Origin: Bacillota bacterium | Lineage (GTDB): Bacteria; Bacillota; Clostridia; Oscillospirales; Ruminococcaceae | Length of the DNA stretch: 64,000 bases | Reading direction: 5' to 3' | NCBI GenBank assembly: GCA_023460535.1 | Contig: JAEWPV010000016.1 | Span: 310,001-374,000, forward strand | Part shown: piece after piece, positions 53,929-62,540 of the stretch | How the letters are laid out: every line of letters starts with the position of its first letter | Numbering within the stretch: the stretch's first letter is position 1 | The notes under the pieces: generated by a model | Database searches by the model: none | Told to the model about the DNA's origin: nothing | The model's input: only the letters and a program-made list of their open reading frames with translations | Program-made: the position numbers and the translations under genes

Positions 53929-55104
53929 ATGGATATCAACAAGCAGTCACTAGACCTGCATCAGCAGCTGCGCGGCAAGATTGAGGTTATCTCCCGCGCC
54001 GCGATTAACACCCGCGAGGACCTTTCTTTGTTATACACCCCCGGTGTAGCCGAGCCCTGCCGCGCAATTGCAGCGGACTACGAAAAGTCGTTTGAGCTGA
54101 CCAGGCGAGCGAATTTGGTCGCCGTTGTCACCGACGGCTCCGCCGTACTGGGTCTGGGGGACATTGGTCCTGCCGCAGGCATGCCGGTAATGGAGGGCAA
54201 ATGCGCGCTGTTCAAGGAGTTTGGCGGGGTAGATGCGTTCCCCCTCTGCGTAGACACAAAGGATGTGGACAAGCTGGTAGAGACGATCTATCTCATTTCA
54301 AAAAGCTTCGGCGGCATCAACCTAGAGGATATTGCGGCGCCCCGCTGCTTTGAGGTGGAGCGCAGGCTAAAGGAACTGTGCGATATTCCGGTATTCCACG
54401 ACGACCAGCACGGCACAGCCATAGTGGTTGCGGCAGCTTTAATCAATGCGATTAAGGTCACCGGCAAGGTGATGGGCAAGCTTAAAATCGTTATTAACGG
54501 TGCAGGTGCGGCGGGCATTGCCATCGGTAACCTGCTTATCTCGATGGGCTTTGGCAACGTGGTGCTGTGCGACATAAACGGTATTATCTGCGAGGGCGAC
54601 GACAATCTCACCATTCCGCAGGCGGAGATTGCCAAGATATCCAATCTGCACAAGGAACGCGGAACACTTTCGGATGCGTTGCGCGGTGCGGATGCGTTTG
54701 TGGGGGTTTCCCGTCCGGGTCTGGTTACCGCCGAGATGGTGTCTGCCATGAACGGCGGCATCGTACTGGCTATGGCAAACCCCACACCCGAGATTATGCC
54801 CGACGAGGCGAAGCGCGGTGGCGCGCTGGTGGTGGGCACGGGTCGTTCCGACTTTCCAAACCAAATCAACAACGTGCTGGTGTTCCCCGGCATCTTTAAG
54901 GGCGCACTGGCCGTGCGCGCAAGGCGTATAACCGAAAGCATGAAGCAACGTGCCGCGTATGCAATCGCTGCGCTGGTATCACCCGAAGAGCTGAGCGCGG
55001 AGTATATTATTCCCAGCGCGCTGGATAAAAAGGTGGCCCAAGCGGTAGCAAAGGCGGTGGCGGACGACGCCGCCGAAACCGGAGAGGCACGTATAACGGA
55101 TTAA
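53929..55104 (+). CDS. NAD(P)-dependent malic enzyme
   Basis: Oxidative decarboxylation of malate to pyruvate. The 391-residue protein is of the short prokaryotic class: LYTPGVAEPC, GDIGPAAGMPVMEGK, the metal-binding FHDDQHGTA and VINGAGAAGIAIGNLL (dinucleotide site). The frame opens upstream at 53860, overlapping fumC, but AAAGGA before ATG 53929 and family alignment favour the shorter start. With fumC it forms a fumarate-to-pyruvate pathway module. Cofactor choice is not determined. Confidence 0.95.
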   Translation: MDINKQSLDLHQQLRGKIEVISRAAINTREDLSLLYTPGVAEPCRAIAADYEKSFELTRRANLVAVVTDGSAVLGLGDIGPAAGMPVMEGKCALFKEFGGVDAFPLCVDTKDVDKLVETIYLISKSFGGINLEDIAAPRCFEVERRLKELCDIPVFHDDQHGTAIVVAAALINAIKVTGKVMGKLKIVINGAGAAGIAIGNLLISMGFGNVVLCDINGIICEGDDNLTIPQAEIAKISNLHKERGTLSDALRGADAFVGVSRPGLVTAEMVSAMNGGIVLAMANPTPEIMPDEAKRGGALVVGTGRSDFPNQINNVLVFPGIFKGALAVRARRITESMKQRAAYAIAALVSPEELSAEYIIPSALDKKVAQAVAKAVADDAAETGEARITD

Positions 55105-55120
55105 GACGCTTTACAGTAAA

Positions 55121-55171
55121 CAACGCCCTGACGACGAATGCACGTTATGCGTGCGCCGCTTCGGGGCGTTG
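55121..55171. terminator. Hairpin between malic enzyme and MFS genes
   Basis: Outer arms CAACGCCC / GGGCGTTG with an inner GCACG..CGTGC stem, between convergent genes. Confidence 0.65.
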
Positions 55172-55196
55172 TTGCTGTTTCATCAATGCTGTACGG

Positions 55197-56378
55197 CTAC
55201 TGGTGACGTGCAATCCGGTTAATGCGTTCGGTGCAGATAATTAGAAGCAGCGCACATACCAGAAGGTAAGGGGCAAACGTCAAAAAGGTGGTGTGCTGCG
55301 CCAAAACGCCAAATAGCGGCGGCATGACCGTGCAGCCGATGTACGCAAACGCGAGCTGGAAGCTCATGATAACGCGTGCGTCCTGCTTGCCAAACCGCGC
55401 CGGGGTTTCGTGCAGCATGCAGGGGAAGATGGGCGCACAGCCAAGCCCAATTAACACAAAGCCCACCGCGTTTACCACCACGGGCACAGGAAGCAGCATC
55501 AGCGCAATACCGGTGAGGATGATCCCTTCTCCCAGACGAATTAGTGCGGTGTTGCGAAGTTTTATGGTCGCAAAGCCGGTGATAAAACGCCCGATTGTAA
55601 TGCCAAGGAAGAAGTACGACACCCATTGTGCCGCCTGCGCGACGCTGACCCCTTTCGCAGAGGTCATAAAGCTTGCGCCCCATAGCCCCATGGTAGCTTC
55701 GGCGGCACAGTAAAACAAAAAGGAAAACAGCACCGATTTTACACCCTTAATCCGTAGCACATAGAACATGCCCTTATCGGCAACTGGTGGTGCGTCGGTA
55801 TCCTGCTCCGGGGCAGCATCGCTCGATTTGGCGGCAACGCGCTGCCATAGCGGCAGGGAAAGCAAAAGAACGACGCATAAAACAAACTGAAGGGACGAAA
55901 CGGTAAAAAAGCCGCTGCGCCAGCCTTGCCCTTGTATGCTGCGCGACATAATAGCGGGGCCAATCATGGCGCCAACGCCCCAAAAGCAATGCAGCCAGCT
56001 CATATGGCGCGACTTGTAGTGCTCCGCCACAAAGGCGTTAAGCCCCGCGTCCACACAGCCGCCACCCAACCCAAGCGGAACGCAGAAGACAAGGGCGAGG
56101 TAAAACGACGGAGCCTTTGATATGCCGAGCAGTGCGATTGCAGTCAGCAGCACGCTTGCAATCATCACCCTGCCCGTGCCAAAGCGTCGAATTACCCGCA
56201 CGCTAAAAAAGCTGGACAGGATGGTAAATATAAAACCCGTAATAGATAAAATGCCCGCGTAGCTGTAAGGCACAGCATATCCCGGCTGCATGGCGGGCCA
56301 CGACGCGCCGATCATCGAATCGGGTAAACCCAGACTGATAAAGGCAAGATAGATTAGTATGAGCAGCAGTATTGTCAT
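55197..56378 (-). CDS. MFS transporter, FucP/NagP-like group
   Basis: A 393-residue permease with about twelve transmembrane helices. GGGCVDAGLNAFVAEHYKSRHMSWLHCFWGVGAMIGP around 105-140 resembles the FHS (fucose/glucose-galactose) subfamily motif rather than a drug exporter. Substrate is unknown; the position next to malic enzyme does not indicate one. AAGGAGATT lies before the ATG. It has its own promoter upstream on the minus strand. Confidence 0.88.
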   Translation of the reverse strand: MTILLLILIYLAFISLGLPDSMIGASWPAMQPGYAVPYSYAGILSITGFIFTILSSFFSVRVIRRFGTGRVMIASVLLTAIALLGISKAPSFYLALVFCVPLGLGGGCVDAGLNAFVAEHYKSRHMSWLHCFWGVGAMIGPAIMSRSIQGQGWRSGFFTVSSLQFVLCVVLLLSLPLWQRVAAKSSDAAPEQDTDAPPVADKGMFYVLRIKGVKSVLFSFLFYCAAEATMGLWGASFMTSAKGVSVAQAAQWVSYFFLGITIGRFITGFATIKLRNTALIRLGEGIILTGIALMLLPVPVVVNAVGFVLIGLGCAPIFPCMLHETPARFGKQDARVIMSFQLAFAYIGCTVMPPLFGVLAQHTTFLTFAPYLLVCALLLIICTERINRIARHQ

Positions 56379-56458
56379 AATAGACGTATAATCTCCTTAC
56401 TGTCAAAGCTATCTGCCATTTTCAGCCGCGGACAGATGCCGATATTGAATTCGTTACT

Positions 56459-56487
56459 AATATAATTCATTGTGTGCCAATTGTCAA
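56459..56487 (-). promoter_or_regulatory. Promoter of the MFS gene
   Basis: On the minus strand TTGACA (56487-56482), 17 bases, TATATT (56464-56459). Confidence 0.75.
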
Positions 56488-56493
56488 ATACTG

Positions 56494-56525
56494 CGAAAGA
56501 AAAAGCGGCGGGAAAACCCGCCGCT
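56494..56525 (-). terminator. Terminator of the zinc-ribbon gene cluster
   Basis: Perfect 9-base arms AGCGGCGGG / CCCGCCGCT with a 4-base loop; on the minus strand followed by TTTTCTTTC, 17 bases after the stop of the 780-residue protein. Confidence 0.9.
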
Positions 56526-56541
56526 ATGAAAAAAGTAATAA

Positions 56542-58884
56542 TCACCGTTTTGTTCCGGTTATTTGAAAGTTGTAGTTAACAATCTCGCTGGAATAGTCTG
56601 ACCCGCCGGAAAACACAAGCGTTCCGTTTTCCCGCGAAAAGGTGAGCTTCACCGTTCCCCCCGCTACCTGCCCGTTGGGGGTCATGGTCATAACCTCCGA
56701 ATCATACACGCCCGAATAGGTAACGTCGCTTGCGGCATACTCGTTTGACCCACCACTACTGCCGATTGTAATGAGGGCGGTGTTTGCTCCGGTCTTTTCA
56801 ATTGTCAGCGTACCGGGGTACTTGCCGGTGTAATCGTAGTCGAGATAGTTGCCAAGATAGTCTTCCATTCCCTCGATTCCCTGCATCTGTTCCATCAGTC
56901 CGTCAAGGGCTGGCATATCAAAGCCGCCCACATCCGTTACGGTATCCCACGTGCCAACCAGTTCGTCAAGAGTAATGCCTTGCGGGGAGAGAATGACCGT
57001 AGTTTTGGGAATCTGCACCTCAAACGGCACCGAGAGAATCGGCTTATCCACCCCGGGGATATCTCCCGGCTCGTAAAGCTCTATCGTGTCGGGCGACCCG
57101 CATTGCAGGTGACCCAGCAGGGTAAAGAAGGTGGTGATGCTGCCGTCCTTGCCAAGCTTACCCGTCCAGTATCTTGCGTCGGCGTCGCCGGCAAGGGGTG
57201 CAAACCGTATGGTGTAGCCCGCGTAACGGGGCTTTTGCCCCTGTTCCAGCTTTTCTGTAATGGTAATGTCCACCCGTTGATTCAAAAACCGCTGTAGGCT
57301 GTCCAGCCGTTTGTTGTACTCGTCGTTAATCTGCTGTACCACGTAGTTGCGAAGAGAAGTGAACACGGGATAAAGCCGGTCAATCAGGTCGTGCTTGTAG
57401 TTTTTGGTCAGCAGCTCGATGTCGCTGGGGCTGGGCCACGACAGGTTTTTGTAGCCTGCTACGCCCGCAATTTCATCTAGGTTTGGGTAATCCCAAAACG
57501 CGTTGCAGTAGCTGTCGATTGCTTCGTCCATCAGTTCTTTTGCGCGGTTTGGGTCGTTTGGGTTTTGATTGTAGATATCAATAAATATCTGGCGCCACTG
57601 TTTTAGCGAACGTTTATTTTCGTTCTCATTGTAGTATCGATATACACGGTCAATGTTATCCAGCTTTGCCTGTACTGCCGCCTTACCAAAGCTGGTTAGC
57701 GAGTAGTCAATGACATAAACCCCAACAAAGGCAAGCTGCATCGCCGCCGTACCTGCCAAGCTAACGCCCGAGAAGATGATGTTCCTCGTTAAGTTTGTGG
57801 CGGTTTCTCGGTTCTCCTTACCGGTATAAAGATCGCTTGCCAACTGTACCACTGCAAGCGCAACCCCCGCATAGGTGGCAAGCTGGTTAAATTGCAGCCG
57901 CAGCTCCGAGCCGTATGCACCACCGAGGGTCGTGGTTGTCAGGTAAGCGGAAGAAAGCCCCGAAATGCCGTTTGTAATCTCCAGCCCCGCCTCAAAGGAG
58001 GAGGGACCCGGTGCGCCGGTTTGTGTATATTCCTCCAATATCGCCCTTGCCAATTCGGGCGGGATGGTCTGTGCGGTGCGGTACACATGGGTGATGTACG
58101 CCGCGCGTGTTTTCTCATTATCCACCTCAAACACGCCGTAGGTGGAAAGATGGGTGGTAAAGATGCGCACCACGTTGTTTTGCGCGTCCACCTCATACGG
58201 CACGCTCTCCCATTCGGCGGTCTGGTCGTTATAGTACCGTGCACCGACGCTGTCCGGTGCGTAACCGGACTTGTATGGAAGGGTAATGGTCACCACATCG
58301 TCAAACGTGCGCCTGCCCGACAGAGTAAAGTCATACGCGGTAACGCGCACCCCGTTCTCTTTATCCTCTTTAACCGGCAGGGCTTTGTACGAAACCTCCT
58401 GCTCGCCGTCGATGTTAAAGATGCCAAAATCAATCACTGCGCCGTCAAAGGATGCGGCGGGTTGCTCCTCGGTTACCTTGGCGGTTTGCGCTTTCACCTT
58501 GTAATCCTTTTCGGTCGGCATCAGCACGCCGTCTGCCGTCTGCGCAGCTACCATACCGGACTGAATTCCGGGGCTTAAAGCGGTAACCACCCATACCGAC
58601 ATAAGAACAATCGCAAGCCCACAGGCAACCGAGGTGACAACGATTGCCGTTTTTCCCTTCCTTGACCTCGCAGGTATAGGTATGGGCGGAGCGGGAGGGG
58701 CGACCGGGGCAGCGGGATGGGTACCGGGTAAAAGAGCATAACCGCAGGTACTGCAAAACGCCGTTGAACCGGTTTGCGGCGTGCCGCACCGAGAACACAA
58801 GGCCTTGCTCACCGGTGCGCCACAGCCGGCGCAAAAGCGCTCGGAGTCCTTTGTTTGGGTTCCGCAATGTTTACAAAACGCCAC
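56542..58884 (-). CDS. Large membrane protein with two N-terminal zinc ribbons
   Basis: A 780-residue protein. Two CxxC-x10-CxxC ribbons (Cys4/7/18/21 and Cys30/33/44/47) are followed by a Pro/Ala linker, one transmembrane helix (about 79-103) and a large extracytoplasmic part. That part begins with a ZU5-like beta domain (VTITLPYKSGYAPDSVGARYY), continues with two hydrophobic helices and a long helical region (about 330-560), and ends in a beta-barrel-like domain (about 660-780). GAGGTG precedes GTG 58884, 11 bases after the upstream gene's stop; in-frame ATGs further upstream overlap that gene. Function unknown. Confidence 0.8.
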   Translation of the reverse strand: MAFCKHCGTQTKDSERFCAGCGAPVSKALCSRCGTPQTGSTAFCSTCGYALLPGTHPAAPVAPPAPPIPIPARSRKGKTAIVVTSVACGLAIVLMSVWVVTALSPGIQSGMVAAQTADGVLMPTEKDYKVKAQTAKVTEEQPAASFDGAVIDFGIFNIDGEQEVSYKALPVKEDKENGVRVTAYDFTLSGRRTFDDVVTITLPYKSGYAPDSVGARYYNDQTAEWESVPYEVDAQNNVVRIFTTHLSTYGVFEVDNEKTRAAYITHVYRTAQTIPPELARAILEEYTQTGAPGPSSFEAGLEITNGISGLSSAYLTTTTLGGAYGSELRLQFNQLATYAGVALAVVQLASDLYTGKENRETATNLTRNIIFSGVSLAGTAAMQLAFVGVYVIDYSLTSFGKAAVQAKLDNIDRVYRYYNENENKRSLKQWRQIFIDIYNQNPNDPNRAKELMDEAIDSYCNAFWDYPNLDEIAGVAGYKNLSWPSPSDIELLTKNYKHDLIDRLYPVFTSLRNYVVQQINDEYNKRLDSLQRFLNQRVDITITEKLEQGQKPRYAGYTIRFAPLAGDADARYWTGKLGKDGSITTFFTLLGHLQCGSPDTIELYEPGDIPGVDKPILSVPFEVQIPKTTVILSPQGITLDELVGTWDTVTDVGGFDMPALDGLMEQMQGIEGMEDYLGNYLDYDYTGKYPGTLTIEKTGANTALITIGSSGGSNEYAASDVTYSGVYDSEVMTMTPNGQVAGGTVKLTFSRENGTLVFSGGSDYSSEIVNYNFQITGTKR

Positions 58885-58894
58885 TGGTTTCACC

Positions 58895-59536
58895 TCATCC
58901 ACGTGAATGTACCGCAACATTGGGTCTACACCGTGCATGGATGTAATCCAGCACAAAGGTGAGCTGCCCGGGCGGAACATATATTATATTTTGGGTTAAA
59001 TCCGATGCGCGCAGCCGGATAATTCCACGTCTGCTCCAAACGGTAATGCTTCTGATATCCTTGTAACGGGTTCTCATCGTTTTGCGTGTGGCACTAAGCA
59101 CATTCGCGCCAACCACCGTGGGGCTGCCTGCCGCAGCACCCGCCGCCATCCCCAACAAAGAAAGAAGCTGCTGCCTAGATTGATGCTTCTGTGTCAGGAT
59201 GTGGTCGATTGCATCCTCGCTCATCTCAAACAGAATCACACACTTTGCCCCCATCACGGGCACATACACCACGTAATAGCCGAGTATGGTCAGCCCCGTA
59301 ACAATAGCCGCAAGCAGAAGATACAAACGTACGATCGCACCGATGCTTTGGAGAAACATTCCATCAACCGCCTGCATAACCGACAAAGCAAAGATCGGCA
59401 CAAATGCCGAGAACAGCATAATCTGCCATACCGTAAGCGGAATGCGAAGGTCGGTATACAGGTTTATCTCCGAAATCCATCGGTAAACTCCGTTGTGCGG
59501 AACTAAATTTTTCGTCAAACCGTCTGATTTGCTCAT
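58895..59536 (-). CDS. Two-helix membrane protein with PH-like C-terminus
   Basis: A 213-residue membrane protein with hydrophobic helices at about 34-54 and 66-92, preceded by a cytoplasmic N-terminus and followed by a soluble domain with strands IRSITVWSRRGIIRLRASD resembling a bacterial PH domain. No zinc ribbon. AAGGAG supports the ATG. It is sandwiched between two zinc-ribbon proteins with gaps of only 5 and 10 bases, so it belongs to the same transcript. Function unknown. Confidence 0.78.
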   Translation of the reverse strand: MSKSDGLTKNLVPHNGVYRWISEINLYTDLRIPLTVWQIMLFSAFVPIFALSVMQAVDGMFLQSIGAIVRLYLLLAAIVTGLTILGYYVVYVPVMGAKCVILFEMSEDAIDHILTQKHQSRQQLLSLLGMAAGAAAGSPTVVGANVLSATRKTMRTRYKDIRSITVWSRRGIIRLRASDLTQNIIYVPPGQLTFVLDYIHARCRPNVAVHSRG

Positions 59537-59541
59537 ATGGG

Positions 59542-60369
59542 CTACTCCTTAAGCATGTTCATTACAACCTTTGCCTGATACGTTTCATCACCAAAGTACG
59601 CTTCCCCCGAACCGTACAGTGTCCCGTTTTGCGGCGCAATCGGCATAAAAAAGTATACCGGCTGCTCATATGGCAGCACCATCGACAGTCCGCCCTGTTC
59701 AAATGTAGCGGTCAGCGTTTCGGCTTCTCCTTCAAAATGCGAGGGATCCACCGGAGCGCCTTCCTCTCTGCCTTCCAAGGGATGAAGGATAAGGTTTACC
59801 GTGGTATCGTCTACCGGCATCACCTCAATGCGCATTTTCACCCACACCACCTCGGCTTGCTGTGCGGTAGTCACATCATACAGCATCATCTCGCTCTGCC
59901 ACCATCCTGCCAAATCAGCAGCGGTTGGATTTGTGATTATGCTGCTTTGGGGCAGGTCTTCAGCCTTTGGAATATCCTGCTGCATAACCGGCGTACGATT
60001 AAGCGCGCTGTTATCCGCTTTTGGCTGCTCCTTATTTCTTAGCCCGATAATCAGTACAATCAGTAGGATTGCTAACACTATTACCGTGCCGCCGATTATT
60101 GCGGCTAGTATAATGGGGGTGTTGTTTTTTTGCCCTGCCGGTGCCGCATACGCGGGTGCAGGGCGATAACTCGGCGGAGCGTAAACGGGTACAGGTTGCT
60201 GTTGCGGGGTATAGGTCGCCGGGGGTGGCGGGTTGGGCGGGGAAGCCGGACTCGGTGCGGTCTCGGTGGATGCGGTTGACAAATTTAGCACCTCTTTGCC
60301 GCAAACGCCGCAAAACCGTATAGTAGCATCAATTGGCCCTCCGCACTGTGAGCAGAAATGCCGCTGCAT
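59542..60369 (-). CDS. Zinc-ribbon single-pass membrane protein
   Basis: A 275-residue protein. One CxxC-x10-CxxC ribbon (Cys6/9/20/23), a Pro-rich linker (about 38-78), one transmembrane helix (about 84-110) and an extracytoplasmic beta-rich domain (about 145-275, including LAGWWQSEMMLYDV and FFMPIAPQNG, lipocalin-like in pattern). Same architecture as the 780-residue neighbour but with one ribbon and one outer domain. Function unknown. Confidence 0.8.
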   Translation of the reverse strand: MQRHFCSQCGGPIDATIRFCGVCGKEVLNLSTASTETAPSPASPPNPPPPATYTPQQQPVPVYAPPSYRPAPAYAAPAGQKNNTPIILAAIIGGTVIVLAILLIVLIIGLRNKEQPKADNSALNRTPVMQQDIPKAEDLPQSSIITNPTAADLAGWWQSEMMLYDVTTAQQAEVVWVKMRIEVMPVDDTTVNLILHPLEGREEGAPVDPSHFEGEAETLTATFEQGGLSMVLPYEQPVYFFMPIAPQNGTLYGSGEAYFGDETYQAKVVMNMLKE

Positions 60370-60402
60370 GGATGTTCCCCCTTTGCATGGATGACTCGGT
60401 GT

Positions 60403-61086
60403 TTATAGCGGTCGTCTCTGACCGCAGCTTACGCAGAAGTTGCCGTCGTTGTGGGTGCCGCAGCCGCACTGCCATCCCGGCATTACCGCGACAGGTGTAG
60501 CGGACACAGGCTGAGGGACGGAAGCAGGGTGCGGTGCGGGTACCGGCTGAGGAATCGGCGCGGGCACGGGCTGCGGGATGGGAGCAGGTACGGGTTGCGG
60601 CACAGGCGCAGGCATAGGCTGCGGAACCGGAGCCGGTGTTGGTTGCGGTGCGGGCTTTGGTTTTGGCGGGGTGGGGGTGCCCGTTGCAAGGTCAACAAGC
60701 TTAGAAACAAGCGGAATACCCGCATCCTTTCCTTTTACGACACGTACCAGTGCGAGAACGCAAGCGGCGATAAGCAGTATGTATAGCGCGGTTTGCAGTA
60801 CAACCTGCGCCCCCGACGCAAACTCCAACAGGCGGTAAAACCTAAACCAGCCAATCACCCGGGTTAACGCGCCAAAGCCCCCGCTGATTACAAGGTCGAT
60901 AAGGTAGTACGAAACACTCAGTATAAACGCATACAGGGTCTGGCGGTTAAGCCATTCGTCCTTTTCGGCAAGCAGGGCGTACGCCAAAACAAGTGCAACC
61001 AAGGTAGGCATCTTTAAAATTGCAAACGCCAACGCGGCGGCGGCTACAACGCCATGCGCCACCCCGTATTTTCCTTTTTTCATCAT
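60403..61086 (-). CDS. Multi-pass membrane protein with Pro-rich repeat and C-terminal zinc ribbon
   Basis: A 227-residue protein. Hydrophobic helices span about 10-40, 52-70 and 96-117. A long proline-rich segment (138-194) follows, made of near-identical eight-residue units (PAPVPQPV/PAPIPQPV), then a terminal ribbon with CxC and CVSC (Cys207/209/218/221). The order is the reverse of its neighbours, where the ribbon is N-terminal, so both ends could meet in the cytoplasm. The start may be either of two adjacent ATGs. Confidence 0.78.
   Translation of the reverse strand: MMKKGKYGVAHGVVAAAALAFAILKMPTLVALVLAYALLAEKDEWLNRQTLYAFILSVSYYLIDLVISGGFGALTRVIGWFRFYRLLEFASGAQVVLQTALYILLIAACVLALVRVVKGKDAGIPLVSKLVDLATGTPTPPKPKPAPQPTPAPVPQPMPAPVPQPVPAPIPQPVPAPIPQPVPAPHPASVPQPVSATPVAVMPGWQCGCGTHNDGNFCVSCGQRRPL
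60525..60636 (-). repeat. Tandem 24-base repeats encoding PAPxPQPV
   Basis: Four to five imperfect tandem 24-base units inside the Pro-rich membrane protein gene. Such coding repeats can change in number by slippage or recombination. Confidence 0.75.
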
Positions 61087-61189
61087 AATTTTTGTCCCCT
61101 TTCGATATTTTGGCCGAGTATAATAATGGGCCTGTCAACAGTGTATCACGGCAATCACGCGTGTTTTGCCTGAATGTGCCTAGTGTGCC

Positions 61190-61855
61190 CTAAATAAATC
61201 CCTGCTTATTGTTTGAAAACCGTATGTTAATCAGTCCGCCGCCCGCAACGGAGTACCGCAGTCGCTGGCCGAACAGACTTTGTAATACGCCCTTGATATT
61301 ACCGTTTGAGTCGGTATAGCGGTGTGCAAACTTCAGCTTCGCCGCATTGGTATGAAGCGTAAGGGTTCCGCCTACACGGGTGTCGTCGGTGTTTGCACTG
61401 CTGTTATAGGTGTCAAACGACAGCTTGGTTACCTCCATGTAATACACGGCAAAATTCTCCGCCGCCTGACGCAGCACATCCTCTCGAGGCATGCTGTAAT
61501 AACGCTCGCCATAGCTTGCCCACATGCTCATCATCGCAGCGCTGCCCTGAAAGAAGCCCTTGCCCTCCGCCTTAAGCTGCGCGCGTAGCCGCTCATTTTC
61601 AGCGTTTTGCAGCTCCTTTGTCAAGTAAGCAAACACGGCACAGTCCGGGTAAAAAATCAGATAACCTTGTTTTTGAAGCAAACCGTCCTTTTTGCCGGCG
61701 GATAGCACCATGTAAACCGGCGGAACAACCGCCTGCGAAGGCGGGGGTGCCTGTGGGGTAGATACGGGTTGAAATGTCGTCACCTGCTTGCCGCATTGGG
61801 GACAAAAGCGAACACCGCTCTCAAGCGCTGAGCCGCACGCGCTGCAAAAAGCCAT
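61190..61855 (-). CDS. Soluble zinc-ribbon protein with PH-like domain
   Basis: A 221-residue protein with an N-terminal ribbon (Cys4/7/18/21), a Pro-rich linker (28-46) and a beta-rich domain (about 47-221, PVYMVLSAGKKDGLLQKQGYLIFYPDC... ending with GGGLINIRFSNNKQGF) that resembles a PH-like fold. No membrane segment. It precedes the multi-pass member by about 100 bases. Function unknown. Confidence 0.78.
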   Translation of the reverse strand: MAFCSACGSALESGVRFCPQCGKQVTTFQPVSTPQAPPPSQAVVPPVYMVLSAGKKDGLLQKQGYLIFYPDCAVFAYLTKELQNAENERLRAQLKAEGKGFFQGSAAMMSMWASYGERYYSMPREDVLRQAAENFAVYYMEVTKLSFDTYNSSANTDDTRVGGTLTLHTNAAKLKFAHRYTDSNGNIKGVLQSLFGQRLRYSVAGGGLINIRFSNNKQGFI

Positions 61856-61904
61856 ATCCTTGTTCCTCCCTAGTATCGTGATTATATTGAGTCAACCTAA
61901 AGTG

Positions 61905-62204
61905 CTAGCTTGGTTTAAATAACATCTGCGAATCAAACGCAAGGCATAGGGTGCTCATAAGCATATCAATGCTGCAGGTATTGTCCAATCTGCCGACAAA
62001 TACCTCTTCACTCGTGACAATTTCCAGCTCCCTTACTGCCGAGTAGAGTATAATGCTTCGCAGCCGTTCGTGCGGGATTCGGATTCGTTTTCCGTTTTCC
62101 TGCGGGTCAAGGTGTACCTGACTGCTACCAACCGAGATGAAGTATGGCTCCAAACGAAAAAACCCGGTGGTAAGCCAAAATCGAAAGCAAACCAGAGATT
62201 CCAA
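61905..62204 (-). CDS. Small PH-like protein at the head of the zinc-ribbon cluster
   Basis: A 99-residue soluble protein starting at TTG, with AAAGGA about 10 bases before it. EPYFISVGSSQVHLDPQENGKRIRIPHERLRSIILYS reads like the first strands of a PH domain. No zinc ribbon. It lies 49 bases before the 221-residue gene and is first in the leftward series. The start is uncertain; without homologues it is a moderate-confidence gene. Confidence 0.6.
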   Translation of the reverse strand: MESLVCFRFWLTTGFFRLEPYFISVGSSQVHLDPQENGKRIRIPHERLRSIILYSAVRELEIVTSEEVFVGRLDNTCSIDMLMSTLCLAFDSQMLFKPS

Positions 62205-62540
62205 TTCATCAGCATCCTTTGTTATAGTGTTTGGGAATTATTGGCGACAGACTGCGGTTTACTTGACTTATTCCTTGAGACATGCAACAATTTCAATGAG
62301 GTAAGGATAGAACCGTATATCACTATTGTATATTTGATGCAGATAAATACAATGCGTCATTCAGCTTTGTCATTGACAGTTGACTGTCAACGTTTGTTGA
62401 CAACTTAATAGTAAAATGATACTATTTTACTGATAATTCCTAGTCTATGTTTAGAATCAACAGAATAAACAGCTATATTAGGGTGCCGCCGCCCCATAGA
62501 CGGCTGCTTTTGCCATAAAGCAAAAGCGAAAGGACGATAT
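62205..62540. promoter_or_regulatory. Divergent control region of the zinc-ribbon cluster and XRE gene
   Basis: A 336-base non-coding region. Toward the right, TTGACA (62397-62402), 17 bases and TACTAT (62420-62425) form a promoter for the XRE gene. A hairpin GCTTTTGC / GCAAAAGC (62506-62527) lies just before its start codon and could influence translation. No leftward promoter of comparable quality was found. Confidence 0.65.
62373..62431. promoter_or_regulatory. Three inverted repeats, candidate operators
   Basis: TTGACAGT-TG-ACTGTCAA (62373-62390), TTGT-TG-ACAA (62395-62404, same TG centre) and AGTAAAAT-N6-ATTTTACT (62410-62431). The second covers the -35 and the third the -10 of the rightward promoter, a layout expected for repression or autoregulation by the XRE protein. 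Confidence 0.65.

Noticed and set aside
58885..58980. Longer start of the 780-residue zinc-ribbon protein at ATG codons upstream of 58884
   Set aside because: These would overlap the preceding gene; GAGGTG is spaced correctly only for GTG 58884, where the ribbon sequence begins.
60505..60675. Possible CRISPR-like array
   Set aside because: The 24-base units are contiguous, in frame and encode a PAPxPQPV protein repeat; there are no spacers.
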